64,000 nt of DNA from the NCBI GenBank assembly GCA_050293315.1, contig JBNKMS010000002.1, positions 14,546-78,545 on the forward strand. The letters are read 5' to 3'. This document shows positions 44,136-55,985 of this stretch, in pieces. The DNA comes from CBFDBF01 sp050293315 (lineage in GTDB: Bacteria; Pseudomonadota; Gammaproteobacteria; Chromatiales; Chromatiaceae). Positions within the stretch are counted from its first letter, which is position 1; each line of letters begins with the position of its first letter. The notes beneath the pieces are model-generated. The model was not told where the DNA came from. It saw nothing but the letters and a program-made list of their open reading frames with translations, and did no database searches. The translations under genes were made by a program, and so were the position numbers.

Positions 44136-44963
44136 CTACTTACGATTGCGCTTACGCACTATCATCTTGTTTGTACGTTTATTGGTACGTGTCTTGTAAC
44201 CCTTGGTAGGAACACCCCACGGGGTAACCGGGTGACGTCCACCAGAGGTACGGCCTTCACCACCACCATGTGGATGGTCTACCGGGTTCATAACCACACC
44301 ACGAACCGTTGGACGTACTCCGCGCCAGCGCGAAGCACCGGCCTTACCCAACTTACGCAGAGAGTGCTCCTGATTACTGACCTCTCCGATTACCGCCCTA
44401 CACTCACTCCGCACCTTGCGCATCTCGGTTGAGCGTAGACGCAGTGTTACATACTCGCCCTCTTTCGCTACCAGCTGCGCTGAAGTACCGGCAGAGCGGG
44501 CCATCTGCGCCCCTTTTCCAGCCTTCAACTCGATACAGTGAATGGTGGTACCAAGCGGGATGTTGCGCATCGGCAGGCAGTTACCCGGCTTGATTGGCGC
44601 ATCATCTCCAGACACTACAGCGTCGCCCACTCTGATGCCACGCGGCGCGATAATATAGCGACGCTCACCATCGACATACTTAATCAAGGCGATATTGGCG
44701 GTACGATTCGGATCGTACTCCAACCGCTCGACCTCACCCGGGACACCATCTTTGTTACGTTTAAAGTCGATAATGCGATAACGCTGTTTATGACCGCCAC
44801 CGCGATGTCTGGTGGTTATGCGACCATTGTTGTTACGGCCACCACTCTTGCTTTTCTTCTCCAACAGCGGGCCATGCGGTTCACCCTTGTGCAGATGCGG
44901 GTTTACCACCTTGACTAAGAACCGCCGTCCCGGTGAAGTTGGTTTGCTCTTAACAATAGCCAT
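44136..44963 (-). CDS. rplB: 50S ribosomal protein L2
   Basis: Highly conserved protein next to the peptidyl-transferase centre and bridge B7b. The protein has 275 aa; the essential His motif is present in MNPVDHPHGGGEGR, and the basic N-terminus contains NNNGRITTRHRGGGHKQRYR. S10 operon. Confidence 0.99.
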   Translation of the reverse strand: MAIVKSKPTSPGRRFLVKVVNPHLHKGEPHGPLLEKKSKSGGRNNNGRITTRHRGGGHKQRYRIIDFKRNKDGVPGEVERLEYDPNRTANIALIKYVDGERRYIIAPRGIRVGDAVVSGDDAPIKPGNCLPMRNIPLGTTIHCIELKAGKGAQMARSAGTSAQLVAKEGEYVTLRLRSTEMRKVRSECRAVIGEVSNQEHSLRKLGKAGASRWRGVRPTVRGVVMNPVDHPHGGGEGRTSGGRHPVTPWGVPTKGYKTRTNKRTNKMIVRKRNRK

Positions 44964-45004
44964 TATCTTGCTTCCACTCTAAATCTTTGTTCTAGCGACG
45001 CCGC

Positions 45005-45301
45005 TCAGGCGCCCGCTCCAAAATCTATGTCGTGGCCTTCAGCCAACTTGACATACGCCTTACGTACGCCATTCCTACGCCCCATTATGTAGCCGGTACG
45101 CTTTGCCTTACCCTTAATGTTGACAACTCTTACCTGCTCAACCTTGACATCAAACAGCGACTCTACCGCTTTTTTGATCTCTGGCTTGGTCGCATCCGGA
45201 GTCACGCGGAAGGCGAACTGCCGTGCCGCATCAGCAATAACAGTGCTCTTTTCAGAGACTACTGGGCTCAACAGAACCTGCATCAGTCGCTCTCTGTTCA
45301 T
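45005..45301 (-). CDS. rplW: 50S ribosomal protein L23
   Basis: Exit-site protein that docks trigger factor and SRP. The protein has 98 aa; VLLSPVVSEKSTVIADAARQ and a loop GYIMGRRNGVRKAYVKL. Overlaps the rplD stop by 4 bp. Confidence 0.98.
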   Translation of the reverse strand: MNRERLMQVLLSPVVSEKSTVIADAARQFAFRVTPDATKPEIKKAVESLFDVKVEQVRVVNIKGKAKRTGYIMGRRNGVRKAYVKLAEGHDIDFGAGA

Positions 45302-45915
45302 GCCAACCGCTCCTCAAGTTTGGCCACCGCATCGGCGGTAACTACTACGCTGCCAAAACCGACCAGATTGACCGGATTGACATCCTCTACTCTACAGACA
45401 TCAACGCCATATAGATTACGTGCCGCCAGATAGAGGTTCTCATCCGGATTATCCGCAACAATAAGCGCCCCATTCAGCTTCATCTTGTCCAGCAGCCCCA
45501 GCAACTCTTTGGTCTTTGGTGCCTCTACCTCAAGTGCGGACACTGCAACCAGCCGCTCCTGACGTACCAATTCTGAAAGGATTGAGCGCATTGCCCCGCG
45601 ATACATCTTGCGATTCACCTTCTGGCTGTAATCACGCGGCTGGGCGGCAAAGGTAACACCACCGCTGCGCCATATTGGGCTGCGGATAGTACCTGCCCGG
45701 GCCCGGCCCATACCCTTCTGGCGAAACGGCTTGGCACCACCACCAGAGACAGCAGCACGACTCTTCTGCGCCTTGGTACCGGAACGGGCACCGGCCATAT
45801 AGGCGGTTACCACCTGATGCACCAGCGCCTCATTATAATCTGCGGCAAATACGGCATCGGAGACCTTGATAGTCTTACCTTTGCTCGCGCTGCCTGCTAT
45901 TGCTTTGAGGTCCAT
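45298..45915 (-). CDS. rplD: 50S ribosomal protein L4
   Basis: Exit-tunnel protein and, in E. coli, repressor of the S10 operon. The protein has 205 aa; extended loop with SGGGAKPFRQKGMGRARAGT and IRSPIWRSGGVTF. Because rpsJ follows tuf by only 7 bp there is no room for a classical S10 leader, so L4-mediated attenuation is unlikely here. Confidence 0.98.
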   Translation of the reverse strand: MDLKAIAGSASKGKTIKVSDAVFAADYNEALVHQVVTAYMAGARSGTKAQKSRAAVSGGGAKPFRQKGMGRARAGTIRSPIWRSGGVTFAAQPRDYSQKVNRKMYRGAMRSILSELVRQERLVAVSALEVEAPKTKELLGLLDKMKLNGALIVADNPDENLYLAARNLYGVDVCRVEDVNPVNLVGFGSVVVTADAVAKLEERLA

Positions 45916-45919
45916 TACC

Positions 45920-46564
45920 TTAACCCTTGTTCAACATTTTGATGGCTGGGGTAACAATCACATCACCACCAGGTGCACCCGGAACAGAACCCCTGACCAG
46001 CAGCAGGTTACGCTCCACATCGACTCGTACTACTTTTAGATTCTGGCTGGTACGTTTAACGTTACCCATATGGCCAGCCATCTTCTTACCCTTGAATACA
46101 CGCCCAGGCGTCTGACACTGGCCGATAGATCCGAGGGCACGGTGAGATATTGAGTTACCGTGAGTAGCATCCTGCATATGAAAGTTATGTCTCTTTACGC
46201 CACCCTGGAAACCTTTACCCTTGGTGACACCACGTACATCGATAATCTGTCCTTCCTCAAAGATATCGACCTTTATCTCACTCTCGGCCTCAAGATTCTC
46301 GCCCTCATCCAGACGAAACTCCCACAGACCACGTCCAGCCTCTACCCCGGCCTTGGCCAAATGGCCTGCAGATGGCTTGTTGACCCGTGATGTCTTGCGA
46401 CTACCGGTAGTAACCTGGACAGCACGATAGCCATCTACCTCTTCGGTACGCAGTTGGGTCACCCTGTTGGGCTCGGCCTCAATCACCGTTACCGGGATGG
46501 AACTGCCATCCTCGGAAAAGATGCGGGTCATACCAACTTTACGTCCAACAATTCCAATTGCCAT
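45920..46564 (-). CDS. rplC: 50S ribosomal protein L3
   Basis: Initiates 50S assembly. The protein has 214 aa; MAIGIVGRKVGMTRIFSEDG and the central extension containing GSIGQCQTPGRVFKGKKMAG; the Gln in CQTPG corresponds to the PrmB methylation site. S10 operon. Confidence 0.98.
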   Translation of the reverse strand: MAIGIVGRKVGMTRIFSEDGSSIPVTVIEAEPNRVTQLRTEEVDGYRAVQVTTGSRKTSRVNKPSAGHLAKAGVEAGRGLWEFRLDEGENLEAESEIKVDIFEEGQIIDVRGVTKGKGFQGGVKRHNFHMQDATHGNSISHRALGSIGQCQTPGRVFKGKKMAGHMGNVKRTSQNLKVVRVDVERNLLLVRGSVPGAPGGDVIVTPAIKMLNKG

Positions 46565-46576
46565 TGCTCTTCAACC

Positions 46577-46888
46577 TCAGTTCAGCTTGATCTGGACGTC
46601 TACACCAGCAGCCAGATCAAGTTTCATCAGCGCATCAACTGTCTTATCAGTTGGGTCGATGATGTCCATCAGGCGCTTGTGTGTACGAATCTCGTACTGA
46701 TCACGTGCATCTTTGTTCACGTGCGGCGAAATCAGCACAGTGAATCGCTCTTTTCTCGTTGGCAGTGGGATTGGGCCACGCACCTGCGCACCAGTGCGCT
46801 TGGCGGTATCCACAATCTCACGCGCAGACTGATCGATCAAACGATGATCGAAAGCCTTCAGTCGAATTCGGATTCTCTGGTTTTCCAT
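46577..46888 (-). CDS. rpsJ: 30S ribosomal protein S10 (NusE)
   Basis: 30S head protein that also acts as transcription factor NusE, binding NusB and the NusG KOW domain. The protein has 103 aa; IRIRLKAFDHRLIDQSAREI and GPIPLPTRKERFTVL. It follows tuf after 7 bp, so the str and S10 operons are fused into one unit. Confidence 0.98.
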   Translation of the reverse strand: MENQRIRIRLKAFDHRLIDQSAREIVDTAKRTGAQVRGPIPLPTRKERFTVLISPHVNKDARDQYEIRTHKRLMDIIDPTDKTVDALMKLDLAAGVDVQIKLN

Positions 46889-46895
46889 ATCTCTA

Positions 46896-48086
46896 TTACT
46901 CTATAACCTTGGAAACCACTCCGGCACCGACAGTACGGCCGCCTTCACGGATAGCAAAACGCAGACCCTCTTCCATAGCAATCGGCGCAATCAGTTTTAC
47001 CGTCATCTTCACGTTGTCCCCAGGCATCACCATCTCTACTCCCTGAGGCAGCTCACATGCTCCGGTTACGTCGGTGGTACGGAAATAAAACTGCGGACGG
47101 TAGTTGGCAAAAAACGGGGTGTGACGTCCACCCTCATCTTTGCTCAATACGTATACCTCACACTCAAAGTGGGTGTGCGGGGTGATAGATCCAGGCTTCG
47201 CCAGTACCTGACCACGCTCCACTTCGTCTCGCTTGGTACCACGCAACAGTACGCCTACGTTGTCGCCGGCTACACCTTCGTCCAGCAGCTTGCGGAACAT
47301 CTCTACGCCGGTACAGGTGGTCTTGGTGGTGTCCTTGATACCAACAATCTCGATCTCTTCACCTACCTTGATTATGCCACGCTCGATTCGACCGGTTACC
47401 ACGGTACCACGACCAGAGATCGAGAATACGTCTTCAATCGGCATCAGGAAGGCTTGGTCTACATCACGCTCCGGCTCCGGAATGTATTCGTCCATCGCCT
47501 CTACCAGCTTGATGATCGCTCCGGCTCCCATATCTGAGGTATCACCCTCCAGCGCCTTTAGCGCCGATCCGGTGATGATCGGGGTGTCGTCGCCTGGGAA
47601 TTCGTACATGTCCAGGAGTTCGCGTACTTCCATCTCTACCAATTCCAGTAGCTCTGCGTCGTCTACCATGTCGGCCTTGTTCAGGAATACTACGATGTAG
47701 GGTACGCCTACCTGACGTGACAGCAGGATGTGCTCTCTGGTCTGGGGCATTGGGCCGTCGGCCGCCGATACCACCAGGATCGCTCCATCCATCTGCGCCG
47801 CACCAGTGATCATGTTCTTTACATAGTCAGCGTGGCCTGGGCAGTCTACGTGGGCATAGTGGCGAGTGGTTGACTCATACTCCACATGCGCGGTGGCAAT
47901 GGTAATACCACGCTCACGCTCTTCCGGGGCGTTGTCAATCTGATCAAAGGCCTTGACTTCACCACCGTGGGTTTCTGCCATCACCTTGGTGATCGCCGCC
48001 GTTAGCGTTGTCTTACCATGGTCTACGTGACCAATCGTTCCCACATTTACATGTGGCTTTGTGCGTTCGAATTTTTCCTTGGACAC
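46896..48086 (-). CDS. tuf: Elongation factor Tu (copy 1)
   Basis: GTPase that delivers aminoacyl-tRNA to the A site. The protein has 396 aa. G1 GHVDHGKTTL near residue 18, G3 DCPGHADY, G4 NKADMVDDAE, domain 2/3 region up to GVVSKVIE. Last gene of the str operon and only 7 bp before rpsJ. A second copy begins at 63887; over the 114 nt visible there the two are identical, as expected if gene conversion keeps them equal. Confidence 0.99.
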   Translation of the reverse strand: MSKEKFERTKPHVNVGTIGHVDHGKTTLTAAITKVMAETHGGEVKAFDQIDNAPEERERGITIATAHVEYESTTRHYAHVDCPGHADYVKNMITGAAQMDGAILVVSAADGPMPQTREHILLSRQVGVPYIVVFLNKADMVDDAELLELVEMEVRELLDMYEFPGDDTPIITGSALKALEGDTSDMGAGAIIKLVEAMDEYIPEPERDVDQAFLMPIEDVFSISGRGTVVTGRIERGIIKVGEEIEIVGIKDTTKTTCTGVEMFRKLLDEGVAGDNVGVLLRGTKRDEVERGQVLAKPGSITPHTHFECEVYVLSKDEGGRHTPFFANYRPQFYFRTTDVTGACELPQGVEMVMPGDNVKMTVKLIAPIAMEEGLRFAIREGGRTVGAGVVSKVIE

Positions 48087-48111
48087 TGTTAATTACCTCT
48101 GCTGTAGCGGC

Positions 48112-50208
<2,097 letters not shown>

Positions 50209-50270
50209 GTCTAAATCCCATCCAAAATGTTAAAGAACAAAAAAACAGTTAATTCAAAAAGCTGATGCCA

Positions 50271-50741
50271 TTACCAGCGATAGTGTGAAAATGCCTTATT
50301 GGCCTCCGCCATACGGTGCGTATCTTCCCGCTTTTTGACTGCAGTGCCGCGCTCCTCTGCAGCATCTATCAGCTCACCACCCAGCCGTTGTGCCATCGAC
50401 TTTTCGCTGCGTTTACGCGCCGCCTCAATCAGCCAGCGCATGGCCAGGGTATTACGCCTTACCGCGCGCACCTCGACCGGTACCTGATAGGTGGCACCAC
50501 CGACCCGGCGTGATTTCACCTCTACCGTAGGGCGCACATTCTCCAGGGCCTGCTGCAGCACCTCCATGGGCTCACCCTTACCACGCTCAGCAACCATATC
50601 CAGGGCATCGTACAGAATCTTTTCAGCCACAGACTTCTTACCGCTGACCATCACCATATTGATAAATTTGGCGAGCAGCTCACTCCCGAATTTTGGATCC
50701 GGTAAAATCTCGCGCTTTGCTACAACTCGTCTTCTAGGCAT
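50271..50741 (-). CDS. rpsG: 30S ribosomal protein S7
   Basis: Nucleates 30S head assembly and represses the str operon in E. coli. The protein has 156 aa; MPRRRVVAKREILPDPKFGS and RRVGGATYQVPVEVR. 37 bp after rpsL. Confidence 0.98.
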   Translation of the reverse strand: MPRRRVVAKREILPDPKFGSELLAKFINMVMVSGKKSVAEKILYDALDMVAERGKGEPMEVLQQALENVRPTVEVKSRRVGGATYQVPVEVRAVRRNTLAMRWLIEAARKRSEKSMAQRLGGELIDAAEERGTAVKKREDTHRMAEANKAFSHYRW

Positions 50742-50778
50742 GACTCTTCACTCAGTCCTGTTTAATTTGACTAACTAA

Positions 50779-51153
50779 TCAGCTCTTGGGCCGCTTGGCA
50801 CCATATTTGGAACGACCCTGGCGACGACTCTCAACCCCAGAGGTATCCAGACAACCACGCACAGTGTGATAACGCACACCAGGCAGATCCTTCACCCTAC
50901 CGCCGCGGATCAGCACTACTGAGTGCTCCTGCAGGTTGTGTCCCTCACCACCAATGTATGAGGTAACCTCGTAACCATTGGTCAGGCGCACACGTGCTAC
51001 CTTACGCAACGCCGAATTAGGTTTCTTTGGTGTAGTGGTATACACCCTGGTGCAGACCCCGCGCTTCTGTGGACAGGCCTCCAGGGCCGGCACATTGCTC
51101 TTGTCGGTTTTGCGTCTACGCGGCTTGCGTACCAACTGATTAATTGTTGCCAT
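50779..51153 (-). CDS. rpsL: 30S ribosomal protein S12
   Basis: Decoding-centre protein. The protein has 124 aa; TPKKPNSALRKVARVRL and RVKDLPGVRYHTVRG retain the lysines at the streptomycin-sensitive positions, so no resistance substitution is apparent. First gene of the str operon, with a ~200-nt leader from a consensus promoter. Confidence 0.99.
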   Translation of the reverse strand: MATINQLVRKPRRRKTDKSNVPALEACPQKRGVCTRVYTTTPKKPNSALRKVARVRLTNGYEVTSYIGGEGHNLQEHSVVLIRGGRVKDLPGVRYHTVRGCLDTSGVESRRQGRSKYGAKRPKS

Positions 51154-51357
51154 TAATTTAATTCCGTCTCTGGGAGCCTCAATTATTTAAGGAACCCTTA
51201 CGCACTAAAAAGCGAACAACCGACCCGGCTCTTGCCGCCAACCCGGCGATAGAGCACCGATTGCACGCTATTGATTTGTCTCAGTAGCCACCACGGACCC
51301 TGAGGCGAAAAAAACATCCAGCTGCCGTGTCAAAAGCAGCCTCGATAAAGAGCGAGA

Positions 51358-51386
51358 ATTCTACGCACCGCGTGAGTGCCTGTCAA
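51358..51386 (-). promoter_or_regulatory. Sigma-70 promoter of the str operon
   Basis: Minus strand TTGACA (51386-51381), exactly 17 nt, TAGAAT (51363-51358): perfect -35 and five of six -10 bases. Transcription would start near 51351, about 200 nt before rpsL. The leader has a GCTGC/GCAGC hairpin (51321-51340) followed six bases later by T7, which may attenuate. This gives the rpsL-rpsG-fusA-tuf-S10 genes their own strong promoter, independent of rpoBC. Confidence 0.85.
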
Positions 51387-51609
51387 CACCTTTCACTACC
51401 TATCGCCACCCTGCCACGGCCCGTCGCAGACCTCTTTGGGGCGGCCTTGGGACCCCGCCTTGATATGGATAATTGGTCTTCAGAGAGGGTATGAGATCGC
51501 GAGATTTTGTCAGAGTCGGATTCTGCCCGAATATCTGTATAACTGCGATTCTGGGTCAATAAGTGGTGGTAGGGGGTACGTCGAAACCCTAGGGGAACAC
51601 GCAATCGTC
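51387..51609. other. Non-coding stretch between the str promoter and the rpoC hairpin
   Basis: Short open frames exist on both strands here but none has a ribosome-binding site, conserved-looking composition or a plausible neighbour role. I see no RNA gene or repeat. With the flanking elements it makes up a 544-bp gap, unusually long for this cluster. Confidence 0.55.
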
Positions 51610-51643
51610 TAGCCCCCGCCCCCACTCATGGGGGCGGGGGCTA
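51610..51643 (-). terminator. Very strong hairpin after rpoC
   Basis: TAGCCCCCGCCCCCA / TGGGGGCGGGGGCTA, a perfect 15-bp stem with a 4-nt CTCA loop, 54 bp after the rpoC stop. No T-run follows on the minus strand (TAGACGATT on the template-proximal side), so it acts either as a weak intrinsic terminator or as a 3'-end stabiliser for rpoBC mRNA. Confidence 0.7.
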
Positions 51644-51697
51644 AATTCTCTTCAGTAGAGCTCCCCAGGCGTTATCAGGCCGGCCAAATATGGCGGA

Positions 51698-54600
51698 TTA
51701 GCTATCCGCTGTATTGAGCTCCTGCCGCAGTGCCTCTTCCACCTCTTCTGCCAACAGTTCGACCTTATCACCTTCGGCCTCCGCCTCTGCCAACTCATTG
51801 GCACGGCGCTGCTGACGCTCGTTGTGGTAGGAGAGACCGGTACCGGCAGGGATCAAGCGACCGACGATAACGTTCTCTTTCAGCCCATTCAGGCTGTCGC
51901 TCATACCACGTACCGCAGCCTCGGTCAGCACCCTGGTGGTCTCCTGGAAGGAGGCCGCTGAGATGAATGACTCGGTCGCCAGAGAGGCCTTGGTGATACC
52001 AAGCAGCATCGGCTCATACTCTGCCGGCTGTTTGCCGTCTGCCTCTGCCGCCTCATTCGCCTCCAGCAGTCTGATCCGCTCCACCTGCTCACCACGCAGG
52101 AATTTGGTGTCTCCAGGAGAGGTCACCTCTACCTTGCGCAGCATCTGCCGGATAATGACCTCGATATGCTTATCGTTGATCTTTACACCCTGCAGACGAT
52201 AGACGTCCTGGATCTCCTTCACCAGATAGTCGGCAAGCTCTGTCACCCCTTTCAGGCGCAGAATATCGTGTGGGACCGGCTCTCCATCGGCGATTATCTC
52301 GCCCATCTCTACATGCTCGCCCTCGAACACATTGACGTGGCGCCACTTTGGAATCAGCTCCTCATGGGCCTCACCGTCTGCATCGGTAACTATCAGGCGC
52401 TGCTTACCCTTGGTGTCTTTACCAAAACTCACAGTACCGGTCGCCTCGGCCATAATTGCCGGATCTTTCGGTTTGCGCGCCTCGAACAGGTCGGCAACCC
52501 TGGGCAGACCACCGGTAATATCACGGGTCTTGGATGACTCCTGCGGGATACGGGCCAATACGTCACCCACATCCACTGCGGCACCGTCCGCTACGCTTAC
52601 CACAGCGGCGGCCGGCAGGAAGTAGTGGGCCGGGATATCAGTACCGACGATATTCATATCCTTGCCCTTGGCGTCGACCAGCTTAACCATTGGACGCAGA
52701 TCTTTACCGGCACTCGGACGCTGTTTTGGATCTATCACCGCCAGCGACGCCAGACCGGTCACCTCGTCCACCTGGCTGCGCACCGTCACCCCATCGATAA
52801 AATCGACAAACTGCAGGGTACCGGCCACCTCGGTAATAATCGGGTGGGTATGTGGGTCCCAGTTGGATACCATCTGTCCTGCTTCCACACTGTCGCCATC
52901 GGCCACCAGGATGGTCGCACCGTACGGCACCTTGTAACGCTCACGCTCACGTCCGACCTCATCAATTACGGTCAACTCACCGGAACGGGAGACCGCCACC
53001 AGGTTGCCGCTGTGATGTTTAACCGTCTTGATGTTATGCAGCCGCACGGAGCCAGCTGATTTCACCTCAATGCTGTTGACTGCTGCCGCACGTGAAGCGG
53101 CACCACCGATGTGGAAGGTACGCATGGTGAGCTGGGTACCAGGCTCACCGATTGATTGGGCGGCAATCACCCCAACCGCTTCGCCTAGATTCACCTTGTG
53201 GCCCCTGGCCAGGTCACGTCCATAACACTGCGAACAGACCCCGATCTTGGCCGCGCAGGTGATTGGAGAACGTACCTTCACCTGATCAACACCCTCAGCG
53301 TCCAGTGTATCCATCCAGCCCTCATCCAGCAGGGTACCGGCCTTACACAGGACCTTTTTGCTCCCAGGTTTGTATATATCCTCGGCCAGCACTCGTCCAA
53401 GAGTACGCTCACGCAGCGGCTCCACAACATCACCGCCCTCGATGATCGGGTGCATCAGAATGCCATCTTCAGTACCACAATCCTCTTCCAGCACCACCAT
53501 ATCCTGGGCTACGTCCACCAGACGGCGGGTCAGGTAACCGGAGTTAGCGGTCTTCAGCGCGGTATCGGCCAGACCCTTACGCGCTCCGTGGGTGGAGATG
53601 AAGTACTGCAGTACGTCCAGTCCCTCGCGGAAGTTTGCGGTAATCGGTGTCTCAATGATGGAGCCGTCCGGCTTGGCCATAAGGCCACGCATTCCAGCCA
53701 ACTGACGAATCTGAGCGGCGGAACCACGCGCCCCTGAGTCGGCCATCATGTAGATGGAGTTGAATGAGTCCTGATCCACCATCTTGCCTTCCCGGTCCTC
53801 GACCTGCTCCGTACCGAGCTTATCCATCATCGCCTTGGCAACCTTATCGTTGGTGTGTGACCAGATATCGATCACCTTGTTGTAACGCTCACCGTTGGTT
53901 ACCAGACCAGATGCGTACTGATTCTGGATCTCTTTTACCTCTTTCTCCGCGTATGCCAGTATCCCCTCCTTCTCTTCCGGGATGGTCATATCGTTCATGC
54001 CGATAGAGACCCCGGCACTGGTAGCAAAGCGGAAACCGGTATACATCAGCTGGTCAGCAAAAATTACTGTGTCCTTCAGGCCAACCTGACGGTAGCATGA
54101 GTTAACCAGACTAGAGATGGCGCGCTTGTCCATATCTCTGTTGATTAACTCAAAACTCATACCTGCCGGCAGGATCTCTGAGAGCAGCGCCCGTCCTACT
54201 GTAGTCTCGAAGCGCTTGCGTGACTCAACCTTTTCACCGTTGTCATCAAACAGGACCTCTTTTACACGCACTGTGATCTTGGCCTGTAGCGCAGTCACAC
54301 CAGACTCATAGGCCCGGCGCACCTCGGCCACACTGGAGAAGCTCATGCCCTCGCCCTTGGCGTTCACCCGCTCGCGGCTCATGAAGTAGAGACCTAACAC
54401 CACATCCTGTGACGGCACGATGATAGGTTCACCATTGGCCGGGGAGAGGATGTTGTTGGTCGACATCATGAGGCTGCGGGCCTCCAGCTGCGCCTCAATC
54501 GAAAGCGGTACATGCACCGCCATCTGGTCACCGTCAAAGTCGGCGTTAAATGCGGTACATACCAGCGGATGCAACTGTATCGCCTTACCCTCAATCAGTA

Positions 54601-55918
54601 CCGGCTCAAACGCCTGAATACCGAGACGATGTAGGGTAGGTGCACGATTCAACATGACCGGGTGCTCGCGGATCACCTCTTCCAGGATATCCCAGACCTC
54701 GGCAGTACCCCGCTCAACCAGCTTCTTCGCTGCCTTGATGGTGGTCGCCAGACCACGCAGCTGCAGCTTGGAGAAGATAAACGGCTTGAACAGCTCCAAC
54801 GCCATCCGCTTGGGCAGACCGCACTGGTGCAGCTTCAGGGTAGGACCGACCACGATTACGGAACGGCCGGAGTAGTCAACACGCTTACCCAGCAGGTTCT
54901 GACGGAAACGCCCCTGCTTGCCCTTGATCATATCGGCCAGGGATTTCAGTGGACGCTTGTTGGTGCCGGTGATAGCACGACCACGACGGCCGTTATCCAG
55001 CAGTGCATCTGCCGACTCCTGCAGCATACGCTTCTCGTTACGCACGATGATGTCCGGCGCATTGAGATCCAGCAGGCGCTTCAACCGATTATTACGGTTG
55101 ATCACCCGCCGGTATAGATCGTTCAGATCAGAGGTTGCGAAGCGTCCGCCATCCAGTGGCACCAGCGGCCGCAGCTCCGGCGGCAGCACCGGCAGCACGG
55201 TCATAACCATCCACTCTGGGCGGTTGCCCGACTCCTGCAATGACTCCACCAACTTCAGACGCTTGGTCAATTTCTTCAGCTTGGTCTCGGACTTGGTACT
55301 ATTGATCTCCTCCCTTAGCTGCTCAATCTCCTTCTCAAGGTCCAGGCTCTTCAGCAGCTCGTACACCGCTTCGGCGCCCATCCTGGCGTCGAACTCCTCA
55401 CCATTCTCTTCGATTGCATCCAGATACTGCTCTTCAGTCAGGAGTTGACCCCTCTCCAGCTGGGTCATACCTGGATCTACGACCATATAGGATTCAAAAT
55501 AGAGTACCCGCTCGATATTACGCAGGGTCACATCCAGCAACAGGCCGATGCGTGACGGCAGTGATTTGAGGAACCATATGTGCGCCACCGGACTGGCCAG
55601 TTCAATGTGGCCCATGCGCTCACGCCGCACCTTGGATAGGGTCACTTCTACCCCGCACTTCTCACACACTACACCGCGATGCTTCAGGCGCTTGTATTTG
55701 CCGCAGAGACACTCATAGTCACTGACAGGGCCAAAGATCTTGGCACAGAACAGCCCATCCCGCTCAGGCTTAAATGTACGGTAGTTAATAGTCTCCGGCT
55801 TTTTAACCTCACCAAAAGACCAGGAGCGAACCATACTAGGTGACGTCAGCCCAATGCGGATGGCATCGAAGTCTTCGGTCTGTCCCTGCTGCTTCAGAAT
55901 TTTCAGTAGATCTCTCAA
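51698..55918 (-). CDS. rpoC: RNA polymerase beta' subunit
   Basis: Largest polymerase subunit, carrying the catalytic Mg2+ site. The protein has 1406 aa (E. coli 1407). N-terminal zinc finger CLCGKYKRLKHRGVVCEKCG, catalytic loop NADFDGDQMA with Asp460, Asp462 and Asp464, trigger-loop and bridge-helix region from GARGSAAQIRQLAGMRG, second zinc site with CAAKIGVCSQCYGRD. It follows rpoB after 67 bp and ends before a long hairpin. Confidence 0.99.
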   Translation of the reverse strand: MRDLLKILKQQGQTEDFDAIRIGLTSPSMVRSWSFGEVKKPETINYRTFKPERDGLFCAKIFGPVSDYECLCGKYKRLKHRGVVCEKCGVEVTLSKVRRERMGHIELASPVAHIWFLKSLPSRIGLLLDVTLRNIERVLYFESYMVVDPGMTQLERGQLLTEEQYLDAIEENGEEFDARMGAEAVYELLKSLDLEKEIEQLREEINSTKSETKLKKLTKRLKLVESLQESGNRPEWMVMTVLPVLPPELRPLVPLDGGRFATSDLNDLYRRVINRNNRLKRLLDLNAPDIIVRNEKRMLQESADALLDNGRRGRAITGTNKRPLKSLADMIKGKQGRFRQNLLGKRVDYSGRSVIVVGPTLKLHQCGLPKRMALELFKPFIFSKLQLRGLATTIKAAKKLVERGTAEVWDILEEVIREHPVMLNRAPTLHRLGIQAFEPVLIEGKAIQLHPLVCTAFNADFDGDQMAVHVPLSIEAQLEARSLMMSTNNILSPANGEPIIVPSQDVVLGLYFMSRERVNAKGEGMSFSSVAEVRRAYESGVTALQAKITVRVKEVLFDDNGEKVESRKRFETTVGRALLSEILPAGMSFELINRDMDKRAISSLVNSCYRQVGLKDTVIFADQLMYTGFRFATSAGVSIGMNDMTIPEEKEGILAYAEKEVKEIQNQYASGLVTNGERYNKVIDIWSHTNDKVAKAMMDKLGTEQVEDREGKMVDQDSFNSIYMMADSGARGSAAQIRQLAGMRGLMAKPDGSIIETPITANFREGLDVLQYFISTHGARKGLADTALKTANSGYLTRRLVDVAQDMVVLEEDCGTEDGILMHPIIEGGDVVEPLRERTLGRVLAEDIYKPGSKKVLCKAGTLLDEGWMDTLDAEGVDQVKVRSPITCAAKIGVCSQCYGRDLARGHKVNLGEAVGVIAAQSIGEPGTQLTMRTFHIGGAASRAAAVNSIEVKSAGSVRLHNIKTVKHHSGNLVAVSRSGELTVIDEVGRERERYKVPYGATILVADGDSVEAGQMVSNWDPHTHPIITEVAGTLQFVDFIDGVTVRSQVDEVTGLASLAVIDPKQRPSAGKDLRPMVKLVDAKGKDMNIVGTDIPAHYFLPAAAVVSVADGAAVDVGDVLARIPQESSKTRDITGGLPRVADLFEARKPKDPAIMAEATGTVSFGKDTKGKQRLIVTDADGEAHEELIPKWRHVNVFEGEHVEMGEIIADGEPVPHDILRLKGVTELADYLVKEIQDVYRLQGVKINDKHIEVIIRQMLRKVEVTSPGDTKFLRGEQVERIRLLEANEAAEADGKQPAEYEPMLLGITKASLATESFISAASFQETTRVLTEAAVRGMSDSLNGLKENVIVGRLIPAGTGLSYHNERQQRRANELAEAEAEGDKVELLAEEVEEALRQELNTADS

Positions 55919-55985
55919 GATCGTATCTCCTACTCTCAGATTCCAGATATAGTTACAGTATTACTGCCCGGTATATCCGAAGTAT

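Noticed and set aside
51376..51625. Two opposing ~80-codon frames in the rpoC-rpsL gap
   Set aside because: They overlap each other and the str promoter or rpoC hairpin, lack ribosome-binding sites and show no conserved-looking sequence.
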